Assembly (NCBI GenBank): GCA_009746045.1
Contig: RPFO01000076.1
Location: 3,420,420 to 3,484,419 of the forward strand
DNA from: Mesostigma viride
Taxonomy: Eukaryota; Streptophyta; Mesostigmatophyceae; Mesostigmatales; Mesostigmataceae
Direction of reading: 5' to 3'
DNA length: 64,000 nucleotides
The notes beneath the pieces were generated by a model. It saw nothing but the letters and a program-made list of their open reading frames with translations. It ran no database searches and was not told the DNA's origin. The position numbers and the translations under genes were made by a program. Positions 43,470 through 55,400 of this stretch are shown here, piece after piece. Each line of letters opens with the position of its first letter. The first letter of the stretch is position 1.

Positions 43470-44780
43470 AACAGGAGGAAAACTAGTCAATCCAGCCGTA
43501 CCGTGAAAAGTGGGTGCACGGTGCGCGCACCCCTTGCGGAAGTGGCCATGGCGACTGCGTTTAGGCGAAACTAGCAATGTAAGGCTAGAGAAATGCCACA
43601 AAAATGCTCGAATGTTGAAGACGATGATTTAATGATGTTGGTTTGTGGCGGCAAGTAGCTGATTCACAATATCGCTGCTTTCTTTTACTGCCATCGGCAT
43701 GGGGGGTAAACTGCATTTTTTCGTCGCGCGGAATAAAATAGAATTCGTGATAGCGGCAGTAAATTCGCAGTTTTGGGGGGATTTTTGACCGCGAAGGATG
43801 AATTCGTATCGGTAGCATTGAATTCCAAACCGAACTGGTGCTTTTTGCTACATTTTCGGCCGTTCTCGGTAAGTAATTCTTCAGGCCTCCGCAGTGCATC
43901 TCGGAACCTTCCATGGAAGAACGGCCGTTGTTGCGCGCCTGGGCGAGGGATCTGCGAGGGCAAGGTATAGATTTGTCGCGAATGTTCTGTGCTATCAGTT
44001 CTTTCTCCTATTAGCTCATCGTTCGAAGTTTTTTTCGTTCTTTTTGGGAAGTTTCCGCCAGCTAGCTCGCCGTTGCTTGCCGTGGTGTTGTCGAATACCT
44101 GGCAGCTTTAGATTGTTTTCGTTGATGTCGTGGTCAAGGCCGCTTCAGTCGAAGCCTATTGCTTCTCGGGAAGGTTTAAGGTATTTCATGAAACGTGTTC
44201 TGGCAAGGATGTTGTGCGTATGGAAGCTTCTAGTTGTGTGAGAGTGACGCACCCTCTCTTCGCAGCGGCATCACAGCGCTCATGCGCTGGAGGCCCGCCA
44301 ATGGTTTCTTTCCATTTTATCGTGCAGGGGAGGAAGTGTTTTATTGACGATCATGTCGGAGATATTGCATTTGTGTGACTGCATGTAGATAGCTGCCACC
44401 ATTGGTTTATTTGAGCTTTCCCTTGATATGATGATGTGAAAAGACTGCAATGTGCTGAGCCAACCATGGTTGACATGGTTGACTGCATGCAAGCTTTGTA
44501 TGCCATGATCTCCTTGGTTCCTTGCCCTCCATCGTTCCAGTTTGTTGCCCATCTCAGGTAGGGCAGTTAAGGAGTCGCTGCAGTGTTGATTAGCTTGGTT
44601 GGCATAAACCTTAACACTCTAACCTGGGAGAAACATAGAAAATGCTGATTAGGCATTTCAGTGCCATCATCATTATTGCTATTCACATGCTTATAAGTCT
44701 GGCCATGCTCGAGGGACGGTGAAGGGGTATGAGGTGTGTGGCCACCCATTTGTATTTCATAACATATTCAGCATGTATTT
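43470..44780 (+). repeat. Diverged dispersed repeat, copy 1
   Basis: Colinear blocks are shared with 58385-59660 on the same strand: CCGTACCGTGAAAAGTGG.., GGCCATGGCGACTGCGTTTA.., TTCGTCGCGCGGAAT.., ACCTGGCAGCTTT and ATAAACCT. Identity is patchy, so it is an old interspersed repeat of at least 1.2 kb with no recognisable protein. Confidence 0.6.
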
Positions 44781-45109
44781 GATGCATGTTGGATGGCATG
44801 CAAAGTGTACTTGTGTTTACTTGGTTACTGAGTGGTCCTTAGCGCCTTGTCAGGTGGTCGTCTAGGAAACCCATCAGTGCCACAGTGACCCCCGACCTTG
44901 AGCATGTGTCATCATCAGTGAGCAAGAGTAAGATGTGCTTTTGGTCATAGATTTGCTGAGTTCTTGGCATGAAGTTTACAAGGTAACCTTGGGTTGACTG
45001 GCCTGCGCTGGTTGTCTCCTTGATATTCATCATCCTGAACGACTCGAACACGCGGACAAGATAACGGCAGGCTCGAGCTACCATGGTCCGGATTCTCCCG
45101 ATTTCTGGC

Positions 45110-45343
45110 CTGCGCTGGTTGTCTCCTTGATGGATGGCAAGTAGTGATGCAGGAGACCACCCCCAAGTCTGTGGGGGCTCCGCGTGTGACCGCATATGGC
45201 ATCCATAGCGATTCGGGCCGCGGTGCCCACAACCCTGTAACTAGGACCTAGATCGCATACACCATCCATTCCATCCCATGTTCCCCTCCCACTAAGGACT
45301 TATGCTCACGTGACGCAGTCACGTGTCTATTAATTAATTAATT
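45110..45343 (+). mobile_element. 5'-truncated LINE 3' end (same family as 23.4-24.4 kb)
   Basis: It matches 24170-24392 closely (CCACCCCCAAG.CTGTGGGGGC, GGGCCGCGGTGCCCACA, CTAGGACCTAGAT) and ends with the 19-base stem-loop at 45307-45325 and TCTATTAATTAATTAATTG. It sits at the truncated left side of MITE copy 2. Confidence 0.75.
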
Positions 45344-45989
45344 GATTTTCACGGATCTGTCAAAAAAGGATCAATTATATCCCCGACTTCTCCTTTAAAT
45401 CTCATCGACCGGGTTTCGAAACAACCTACGAACGCCGTAGATGCAGATCCAACGGAGTAAACAACGTCACGATCGACGCGGCGCCAAATTGTCGCCTAGG
45501 TTCCTTTTCTGCGAGCCATTTTTCAACGTCCCGCCGCGTCGTGTACCCGAGCCCTTTTCTGAACGTACGTGAGATGCAAAATCCGCTTGCCAGACCGGGA
45601 ACTCCGTCCAATACCGTCGTGCAGTACCACCAATGCACTACCATTCAAATCACCGATATCGCTGGAGGTAAACCTCTTATTTAATTTCGCCATCTAGAAA
45701 CGTCTCCGCTACACTACCGCGACTTCAGTACTTTCCGTCACCCTTGACATGTCATGTCGTACAATACTACAAATTAACGCCAATAGAAACTCGCCTCCAA
45801 AAATATATCTTTATAGAGGCACGCCTTTTATTTAATTTCAAGATATGACCCCACGAGGTAGCCATGGCTGACGGCGGAGCTCATAACTTTCACGTTTGAG
45901 CACCGAATTTAGTCGTGAATATCACAATCGCTTCGTCTTTTAAGACGCACATGCTGATATAATTTTCCGACGCTATTACGCAATATACG

Positions 45990-47403
45990 ATGAGCAAACG
46001 CCCATCGACGCAACGCAGCCTGACGGCTGCGCTCGGCAATGAAAATACGTCTGCAGCTCAGGCTGCAGCTTCGCCATCAGGGCCGGACGGCAGTGATGAC
46101 ACTAGTCGCGCACTGGTGGTCGTCCCGCACCCTCCCGGGCTTCCTGCCTCGCCTTCAGCCTCGCCTGAGCCAAAACGCAGCCGCCCAACCGAACCGAGCT
46201 GGTCTGAGCGCGACTTTGACGTTGACGGGTTATTTTCCACCTTCAACGATGCCAGACCCAGCTTTTTCGACATGCCACCCATCAAGATCCTGGAGTTCGT
46301 GTTTTACGGGTCATACGCCTCCATTCTCGACCTGTGCCAGCGCCTCCAACGCCTTTGCCGCCTCCGCACTGGACCTGACGGCCGGTTCACTATGCGACAA
46401 CATGCTGAGAACCTGGCCAGCTGGTCTCGCCCCCGTCTTCAGCTCGCCGCCCTCTTTTCCATCCTTGAGCGCTCTGTCACGGACCTCTGGACCCCCTCCC
46501 CCTTGACCGAATCCACCTTCCCCCTCCACCTCCAAGCAACCATCTCACAGCACGTGACGCCCCTAGCCGCAGATGTGGCGGCAATGGGCGGCACGCTGGC
46601 TGCTGAGCTCCCCACCATCTCCACCGCCACTTCCAGCCTCCTCGCCTCCTCCACCGCCACCACCCCCACCTCCGACGCCATCACCGCCCAGCTCCGCGAC
46701 ATCGACCAGCGTCTTAAGGACAACGCCATTGCTATCGAGGTTCTGCAGAACACCGCAGGCCTCACCGCCCAGGCGGTGAAGGACATTGCCGCCAAGCCAG
46801 CCCCGGCTGGCCTGGCCGGCGATGCTCCTGCCATCACCACCTGGGCAACATACCACCTCCACCACCTCCGCCGTCGCAGCCCAGCTCCAACGGCAGACGC
46901 TTGACCTCCGCGAGGAGGCCGAGCTCGCCAAGCGCAGCCTCAACGTCATTGTCAAGAACTTCACCATGGAGGAAGGTGAGAATTCCGAGAAGCTTATGCG
47001 TGCGTTTGAGAGAGAAATCCTTGGTCGCATGGGCCTTAACGGTGAGATCGAGCTGGCCGCCCACCGCCTTCCCCGCGCGCGGGGTAAGGCAGGACCGCCC
47101 CCGCTCCTTCTCACCTTTAAGACCCCGGCGGACAAGATTTCTTTTCTCAGACGCCGCAAGCGGCTCGAGAAGACTCTCTTCACCCTTGATGACGACTTGA
47201 CCCTGGCGCAGCAGCAACGGCGACGGGAGCTATGGCCGACCTACCTCCAGCTCCGGCAGACCAAGGCGGGGCAGCCGGTGTACTGGAAGGGGGCGGCCAT
47301 CTACGTCGGCCACAAGCCCTGGCAGGCGACCCCCCCCCCCCGCGGCCCCAGCGACTCCAGACGCCCCAGCTTAGGGGAATACAGCAGTAGTAGTGTAGAA
47401 TAG
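45990..47403 (+). pseudogene. L1-type ORF1 protein (coiled coil, RRM-like, CTD), one frameshift
   Basis: ATG 45990. There is a disordered Ser/Pro-rich N-terminus (~70 residues), then helical sequence with heptads (AQLRDIDQRLKDNAIAIEVL). The frame switches near 46850 and continues as LQRQTLDLREEAELAKRSLN, an RRM-like VIVKNFTMEEGENSEKLMRA, AAHRLPRARGK, and a C-terminal domain with FTLDDDLTLAQQQRRRELWP and VYWKGAAIYVGHKPW. This order matches L1 ORF1p: coiled coil, RRM and CTD; it is a nucleic-acid chaperone that binds the LINE RNA. One frameshift makes this copy a pseudogene unless it is a sequence error. Confidence 0.7.
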
Positions 47404-47508
47404 ATAGACCGTGGCCATGTACGTGTACGCCTCCTAGAGGCACTATCCCAGCTAAGCCACGCGCTTTATTTAATCATGTACATGTGTGCCTATGATGAGC
47501 CACCCGGT

Positions 47509-47685
47509 CACTCCTGGTCGCTTGACGACGACCTGACGCCAGCCCAGCAGCAGCAACGCCGCGATCAGTGGCCCGACTACATCCGCCACAAGACCAACCC
47601 CGAGAAGCCCCAAGTGTACTGGCGGGGCGGGGACCTCTACGTCAACAAGAAACTGTGGAAGCCCCCCCGGGCTTCCCCGGGATAG
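47509..47685 (+). pseudogene. L1-type ORF1 C-terminal fragment
   Basis: SWSLDDDLTPAQQQQRRDQW and VYWRGGDLYVNKKLW align with the CTD of the neighbouring ORF1 (FTLDDDLTLAQQQRRREL; VYWKGAAIYVGHKPW). The two differ enough to be separate subfamily members and not a local duplication. Confidence 0.8.
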
Positions 47686-48055
47686 AGCACTCCAGCTAGT
47701 TGACTAGATGGGGGCAATCGATGATGGGATAGCTTAGGCATTACAGCACTTGAAACGATATTAGCGCACAGCGTTATAGTACCTTCAATTAGCTCTGGCA
47801 CCTTGTGGCCATCAGCTTGCGCCTTAATTAGCCGACGTCTTGAGCCCACCTCACATTTGTAGCATAAGCTATGCGTCAGCCTACCTATGGTATTGCACTG
47901 GTTGTATTGCACCCACAGTGTTGCGCCCCGGCACCATGCCGTGGAGAGAGCGCTCTGTGGCCTGCCCACCTGCGGCAGTGAGAGAAGCTAGGGCGCCCTC
48001 CCTCCTTCTCACTGTGTATATAGGGTTGAAGGTTCCTTTACTCTGTATTGGCACC

Positions 48056-48074
48056 CACGTGACGCAGTCACGTG
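48056..48074 (+). repeat. LINE 3'-terminal stem-loop, copy 3
   Basis: The same 19-mer as at 24366 and 45307, followed by CTTATTAATTAA. Conservation of the stem-loop between truncated insertions of different content suggests that it is the RT recognition site. Confidence 0.85.
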
Positions 48075-48520
48075 CTTATTAATTAATTAATTAATTAATT
48101 AATTAATTATTAATTAATTAATTAATGATGAGCCACACTCCAGATGATGCCTAGCTTTATTTAGTTATGTTATGCCCATGCAGGGAGTAACTCTCTGCTG
48201 AGACGCCATGCCCTAGCTTCTTTGTATAGCTATGCTGATCTTCCCCCCCATGACAGGCTCCCCCTTCGCTGGGCATAGCTTGAAGATCATGGGGATGCAA
48301 GTGCCCTGGTGCACCTAGAGCAAGGGTCCTTTACATCCCCACCCTTGCAGGAAGTAGCTTAGGATGTATGATAGGCCATATGCCCCCTCTCAAGGGCTAT
48401 GTGCTACATATACTCCCAACGGAGTTATGTTACAATTCAATTCAATTCAATTCAAGGTACCTCTTATTTAATATCAGCCCCCGCAGTGCCCCCGCCCTGC
48501 GCGAAGTTTTGAAGCTTGAA

Positions 48521-49197
48521 GCTAAAAGCCAGTTTCACACCGATTGTGCGCGTGAAGAGCACTTCCCATTTCTTCTAAACGCATTAAAAAAATTACACGA
48601 ATGAAATTCCAGTAGTTTCTCATTCGAAGGCATAAAATGTTGGCCTGCCAGCATCAGATCAGGATACACAGTCACTAACAAGCATAGTTTTGATAGTAGT
48701 ATACTAATGGCCACTAAAGCCAAAGCGATTTGCGACTTAACTTGCTTGGAATAATGCTGAGTTCGTGCAGCTGCAATTGTTACCCATATGTCACAGCAAG
48801 AAGCATATAATTGAGGCAACGTGCCAGGTCCTGGTGGCATCAGGGGTAAAACACCCGACTTGTTATGTGGAAAAAAACATCGCACATGACACATCGCCGA
48901 GAATTGCCTCACCAGTTGTGGGAGAGTGCAAGCGCCGACACACTTGATGAGCCACGGTGCCAGAAAAAAAAGACAGAAATGCCGGCCGGCCGAGCAACCG
49001 CCTCACCCCACCCTTAAGAGATGTGATCAAGCGATCGACAGATTGAAATACCTCTTTCCCGTCGCCGAATAGGGTCGCATAGCTCCTTGCAAATTTGCGA
49101 GAACATGCACTGCTAATGACCGCCTGGGCCCAGCCAGCCAGTTTGCCACAAAAGCCGAGATCAAACCCAACCCATGGCCTGTGAGAAAAGCCCTTGC
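48521..49197. other. Region downstream of the ORP gene
   Basis: No gene is recognised. It should contain the 3' UTR of the minus-strand ORP gene next to 49198. No clear polyadenylation signal was identified. Confidence 0.4.
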
Positions 49198-49462
49198 TCA
49201 TGTTTTCACCAGCACACCAGCGACCTCCTCGTCCGTGAACTGCCACGGGGCAAAGCCCTCCCCGGCCACACCCTCGGATATCGACTCGGGCAGCGGGCTG
49301 TCGCTGCTATCTGTGATGCGCTTGTGGTGCGCGGGCAGCACCTCGAAAAGGTCCAGGGGCACGCTGTCGTCTGAGGGGCCCATGCGGCGGAAGAAGCGCG
49401 GCACCCAGGGTAGCTTGCGCGCCTGCCTCTCTTGCAGCTCGCTTCGTTGCCGCTCTTCCAAC
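49198..49462 (-). CDS. ORP terminal exon
   Basis: After acceptor CAG it completes the split Lys codon and reads [19 protein letters not shown], then VPRFFRRM, the LE-QR segment and W-P-(R)-(W/F)-F that close ORP ligand domains. A ~60-residue acidic tail follows, ending at TGA 49198-49200. Confidence 0.85.
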
Positions 49463-52400
49463 CTGCCGGTGTCCATTATGCGGGGGCAGTGGAGGGTGTG
49501 TGCCAGGGGGTTGGGATCGTGAACGCGTGTCAACGTGGAGAGAGAGGGGCGGATGACATGGGAGGCAGATGCTAGACCAAGAAGATGGCAGAAAAAAAAC
49601 ACCAAATATCATACCGAGTAGCCCATAGACCACGAGTATAGAAATATTAGACGATCGAGTCTAGAAGATTGCCCCAAAGACAGGCAGACCATTCCAAAGC
49701 AAAAAAAAAGGTTGACTGTGACGACAACTCAAGTGCAGGGCGGTCCCCATCTCCCTGGTAATAGCTACCCTGGGGTAGCTTCAAGGGTCATGGATAATGC
49801 CAGGAGAAGGAATTCAGGGAAGGAATTTTGCAACAATCATAGTTTCTTCATAGCAAGATGGAGGTATAGCTGCTGCGGTCAGGTTGACAGAGCTCGACGT
49901 GGGGTCATTTTGATGCCACGGACGCCCAAGACGGCGTGTTATGGAAAAACGATACAAATTACAAGGGTATCATACTGCGACTGATTACAATAACATTATA
50001 ATGCGATGACCGAAGTGACAGCGGCTACTCACTTGCTGCGAATGGCGGCCGCTTTCTTCAAGTCCCCCCGCTCAATCGCCAGTCGGTCGGCGCGCCGCCG
50101 CGAATCACTGGCCAGCGGCGGCACCAGCGCGCCATGGGGGCCCCTGCTCGATGTGGCGACCGTGCTGAGCGTGCCAGCAAACTCGGTGAAGCCGTACTTA
50201 TGGCCCTGCGGCAGAGGCTTCTTGCGCCAGAGGAGCACCTCGGGCTCTCCCTCAGCCACGGTGGTGTCCTTGCGGCAGCGCACGTAGGAGAGGTTGTCGT
50301 TGCTCTTGCCGAACACGCGTGCCTTTGGCACGCCGTCCGCGTCCATGACCTTGCCTTCGACCTCATAGCGGTTGGTGCTGTGGGGGTGCGTGGGGTGTAG
50401 GGGGGGACATATGTGTGCGTGCGCGTGCGTGTGCATGCGTGCAGGCATGTGTGTGTGTCAGGGAGGGAGAGAGAGAAAGAGAGAGAGACAGAGCGAGACA
50501 GGGAGGGAGGCAAGCAGGGAGGGAGGGAGGCAAGCAGGGAGGGAGGGAGGGAGGGAGGGAGGGAGGGAGGGAGGGAGGGAGGGAGGGAGGCAAGCAGGGA
50601 GGGAGGGAGGGAGGAAGGGAGGGAGGGAGGGAGGAGGGAGGGAGGGAGGGAGGGAGGGAGGGAGGGAGGGAGGGAGGGAGGGAGGGAGGGAGGGAGGGAG
50701 GGAGGGAGGGAGGGAGGCGGCACACGCGCATGCGCCAACTGTTGAGGTTTCTTGTTTCGTGAGCGCATCACACCCATGTATTCACGAATCCATTTTACCA
50801 GCCACAAGAAGCCAGAAACCATTTGAGCTCACCCTCTCCCCCGTCTCCTCTTCCCACCCCACCCCGCATGGCTCCTTTCTCACATGTGCAAATCGCATGT
50901 AGCCTGCTCCTGATGAGGTGCCTCTTCGTATAAGAAGCACATTTGGTGAGGTGGCCCCTTCCACTAGCACAATATAGCCACTCCTGTGCCGCTCCTGAAC
51001 CATCTACCCGGCTTGAAGGTGAGCACCCACCTAAACCAACCACATGGATTGAAGGCAGTGCTTCTGCTAACGGGACTATTTCGTCAACTGGTTGACGAAT
51101 TTTGAAAATAGTAAAATAGTCAACCATTTTGGGCAATTCGTCAACCACATTCGTCAACCAACTTGGCAATTCGTCAACCAATTGACGAATATGTTCCGCA
51201 GTTCGTCAACCGGTTTGACGAAATGTTTAGGGTATTCGTCAACCACCCAACCACACAAGTCAGGCCAGACCTGAGGTCCAGCGGCGCGGCATCAGGCCGT
51301 CAGCCCGTACCATCTGAATATTCCTAGGAACGATGCAGTTATTAGTGTTGGTTTGGAAAGACAGTACGGTTCAGGACAATGCTCGGGTACCAAAACTGAA
51401 GACGAGCAAGGCAGGACTGAGCCGACCAGGGCATGAAAAAAATATTACCGGTATTAATCATGGTATTAATTACCCTCCGACCTCAGGCCGTCTGGCGACT
51501 ACATGTGCGATAAAATATTGCATGCGAAATTGTTTCGATAATGGCGGCGGGCGATGTTTAGGGCGATATTTAGGTAGTGTTGCATGAGCTAGAGAATGTC
51601 AAAGAAAAACGGTTTGGCAGGTTTCAAGACTAGCACCTTAGATGCTCTGTTTAAGAAGCAAGCTGGAGAAACTGTAGCAACGGAAAATATCGTCGACCTA
51701 GGCCGCAGTTTAGATGAGAAGGAGGGCAGGCAGGGCCGCGACAAACGCAAGAGAGTAGAGCGTGAGGAAGAGGATGAGTCTAATGCGCAGGACGAGGAAG
51801 ATAGCGGCCAGTCAGCATCATCTGACAGCGCCTCAAACTCTGTCGAGGAGGAATCTGGCGAGGAGGGGGCCGAGACAGAAAGGAGCAAGGCCGATGATGA
51901 CGGCAGCTCTGAGCCAGGGAAGAAGAAGGGCAAGAGAAAGCCAGCTCCCAGTACGAAAAGGCAGAGACAGGAGTACAACAAGCAGTACAGCAAGGAGCGG
52001 CCCGAGCGCGAGCAGTGGTGGGAAAACGGACAGTACGAATGGGCCCAAACGACCACGGATCTCAGCGGTACGAAGTCGATTCAGTGCATCCCGTGCTCGT
52101 GGCACGGGCAACCAGTGGACAGGCGCGCGCAGCGCGCAGGGTGCAGGGCCAAGCTCGGACAAAACTGTGCCAGTAGTGCCTGTTGATAGCAGCGAGGAGG
52201 ATGTGATGGTTGTTTAATGGCCTCGTGCTGTGCACACTTGACTCAGGCCTAGCTGTGAACGATACTAGTTATTCTTCTGTAGTTTATGCAGTTGTCAACA
52301 ACAACTATGTGATATTATGTGTTATCCACATGCATTACATGCGTGTGTGAGGCGTGAGCGACCTTAAGTTAATTATGAAGAAATAAAGCTTCCTCCTCCC

Positions 52401-55400
52401 CCCCCCCAGGGTTGACGAGGCGCCAAGGCAAATAGTCAACCAGTTTGACGAATTGCCGAGGCAAATAGTCAACCATTTGACGAAGCGCCGAGGCAAATAG
52501 TGAACAGTTTGACGAATGACAAAAACCCTTAGCAGAAGCACTGATTGAAGGTGAGCACCCACCTGCACCTCCTGCATGGCTTCAAGGTAGCACCCACCTG
52601 AACCACCCGCACGGCTTGAAGGTGAGGACTGACTTCTCTCCCGTCGTCAGGTTCTCCAGCACCATGTCGCCAAAGCTGTCGATCCACGTCCTGAAGATGC
52701 GTTAGGGGCCAAGCCCACCATGAGCTAGTACATGTGAGTTAAAGGAAGGCATCACAGCAGGCGGTAGCTGTCGATTTACGTCCGGAGGGTAGAAGAGATA
52801 CAAGTGGAGGAGGGTTTAGGGTTTAGGGTTTAGGGTTGCAATTGGTATAACGATACCTCAGCTACAGGGTGTGATGTACGGAGGGGAGGAGGTGACCATG
52901 TGTTGTATATATTGGCCGATTTCTCATTGATACATCCCAGCATGCATCCACATCTAAAGCAGCGAGGGCGACTGAGGGGAGGTGATCGTGCATCATTCAT
53001 GGGAAAATGTCTCGGTCATGCACCACAAGACCATGCACATGATTGGGTCATGGGCAAACATTCGTTACATTAACTGTCAATACATGGTCCGGCCGCAGTT
53101 GTTGACCCATGCCCTGGACAGTGGTGTGGCTGCGGAAGGGGAGTTCAGCCCGTCAGCGCCCTGAATGATGGTGTGGCTGGAATGCACGGAGATTCAGCAG
53201 CATGGAGACTCAGCAGCAGGAGTTCACAGCAGAAGTGGAGCCAACGGCTTGGGCGGTGGTATGATGGAAAAGTGTGGAACGGGAGTGGTTAAGGGGTTGG
53301 GAAGCAGTGGGAGGGAGTTGCTGATTATGAGAAACATGTGTGCCTCCCTTCACCTGCCCTTGATAGGCTGGCCTTCCCTGCTCACCTGCCCATGAGGATG
53401 TTGTACGCCTCAACCAGAAAGGATAGCGTTCATGGTAAGATCCCTTGATGGACGTGCCCTTGGTGGTAGGACTTTGTACGCCCTCCTTCACCTGCCCACG
53501 AGGATGTTGTAAGCTCTCCTTGACCTGCCCATGAAAGTATTGCACGCCTTTCTTTACCTGACCTCGTTAAGCTGCACCCCCCTTGCTCACCTGCTCATGA
53601 GGATGTTGTACGCCCTCCTTTACCCGCCCATGAGGATGTTGTACGCCCTCCTATACCTGCCCATGATGATGTTGTACGCCCTCCTTTACCTGCCCTTGAG
53701 GATGTTGCACGCCCTCCTACACCTGCCCATGAGGATGTTGCACGCTCTCCTTTACCTGCCCATGAGGATGTTGTACGCCTTGGATATGGGGGGGACGAGC
53801 GAGATGGAGACGCCCGCCTTCTTGAACAGAATGCACGTGCGGCCGACCGGGTAGACCTCAACAGCGTTGCCGAGAAACTTGGTGCGCGGGCTGGAGGTGA
53901 CAGTGTAGGACCAGTGCTCATTCTCCGCGTGGGCGACCGCGAGGTTGGGCTGGACACCGACCTGGTGGCAGAGGGGCAGGAGGGATGGGTGCAGGGAGGA
54001 GGGGGGAGAGGAGGGGAGGATAAGGGGGTGGCGGACAGGGGGAGGAAGAGGGGGGAGAAGAGGGAGGAGAGGGGGGAGAGGCGGAGAAGTTAAAGGAGAC
54101 GGGGGAGCAGAGGGGGGAGGAGGGGGGGGAGGAGAAGGGGGAGGAGAGGCGGAGAAGAAGGGTAGAAAAGAAGTACAGGGAAAGCCAGGGGGCAGAGTGG
54201 GGAGAAAGCAGAAGAGGAGTCGGAGGAGTTGGAGCCATACTGTGAAGAAGAAAGAGTACACAGTAGGAGGGAACTTGGGACATACACCACAGCCTCCTGC
54301 CACCAGGGCCCAGTATTGGAAGGGAATTTCCACCAAAAGCGGCGGGATAAGCCAAAGAGTGGCGGGAGACATGATCCGAAAGGGGGGGAAATGGGCAGTG
54401 TTTCTAGTAAGGGTGTTCGGCACGCTTCAGTCGGCTGACGCGCCGCCGTTGGCGGCGCGTCGGACGGCCGACACACCACCGTTGGAGGCGCGTCAGCCCA
54501 CATTAGTCAAGGGCAGGTCCCAGCCCCCCCCTAAAGGGAGAATTATCCTCAAGGACCCTTAAGGAGCAAAATTACCAGGGAAGGGGGGGTGGGGCAGTTG
54601 GATTGGGGGCAGGTGCAAGATGGGACTGGGGGCAGTAGCAAGATGAGAAAAGAGGTTCCAAGGGTGCACGCAGGGGCAGGACAGATACTACGACATTGGA
54701 TCTCAAACATGCTCCTTTGTTAAAACTGGCCTTATCAAGTTTATCAACAACATGATGAGAGATAACTTCCATTTCACGATGTTTGAACGTCACAGATTTC
54801 TGAACGGGCATTCCGGTAAAAAGTTACAAGTGGTTACAAAAAAGCTTTATTGGTTGCCCTAAGGGCTTAACAAAATGAGCTTGCGATGTACATGGTAAAT
54901 GACAGGTACTTGATGCATAAAGCTCAAGCAATGGCTAGCATGTCTGGATGTGCATAAAACAAGCCGCTCTAGCTCCTTCACGGCCTGGGTTACATCGACG
55001 AGAGCAGGACTACTTGATCCTGCCCCGTAGGCGGTTAGCCTTTTGAAATATTACGAAATCGCCATCGAATGAAACCTTGTAAGGAATCCCCCTCCGTTTG
55101 ACACCATGGCCACGCTTTTGGTGTGCCAAAAACCTCGCTGAAGATTCAGGAGTCGGGTACAAGGCAATGTAATGCAGAAAAACGAAAAAGAATTTGCGTA
55201 GACTTTATACGGATCGACCGACGAATTCTATTTCCTACCGCCTCAACATGATACCTAAACCGATGCAGCCCGCAGGTTGCAAGAAAAGTATGAAACCCAC
55301 CTACGAAATAGCAGCTGCTATTATAATGCATCCATCGTGATTTTCTTAGGTACGCTTCGCATACAATCTATTACGTATCCACTATCGCTGCTATGGCCAT

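Larger units (their letters stand above)
47504..48124 (+). mobile_element. Second, 5'-truncated ORF1-only LINE insertion with 12-bp target duplication
   Basis: ATGATGAGCCAC stands immediately before (47492-47503) and after (48125-48136) this 621-bp insert. It starts inside the ORF1 C-terminal domain, has ~370 bp of 3' UTR, the 19-base stem-loop at 48056-48074, and a long (TTAA)n tail. The borders are therefore firm. The ORF1 CTD is followed directly by the UTR, with no ORF2. Confidence 0.85.
45846..48450 (+). mobile_element. ORF1-only LINE (HAL1-like) with (CAATT)n tail
   Basis: It contains an L1-type ORF1 (45990-47403) and a 3' UTR that resumes after a second nested insertion (47504-48124). 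It ends in a hairpin at 48407-48429 (CATATACTCC-CAAC-GGAGTTATG) followed by TTA and (CAATT)4 to 48450. AATTTCAAG/AATTCAAG at the two junctions may be the target duplication. No ORF2 (endonuclease/RT) lies between ORF1 and the tail, so it resembles mammalian HAL1-type half-LINEs. Confidence 0.65.
45344..48520. mobile_element. MITE/foldback copy 2, split by LINE insertions
   Basis: The left part (45350-45845) is the inverted counterpart of 38870-39260. The right part resumes at 48446 (TTCAAGGTACCTCTTATTT and CAGCCCCCGCAG) and matches 38830-38870 inverted. The intervening 2.6 kb is the ORF1-only LINE element described separately, so the MITE was the older resident. Confidence 0.65.

Noticed and set aside
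46058..47443. Long minus-strand ORFs opposite the L1-type ORF1
   Set aside because: Shadows of the GC-rich ORF1; they contain no domain, and the plus strand shows RRM and CTD motifs.
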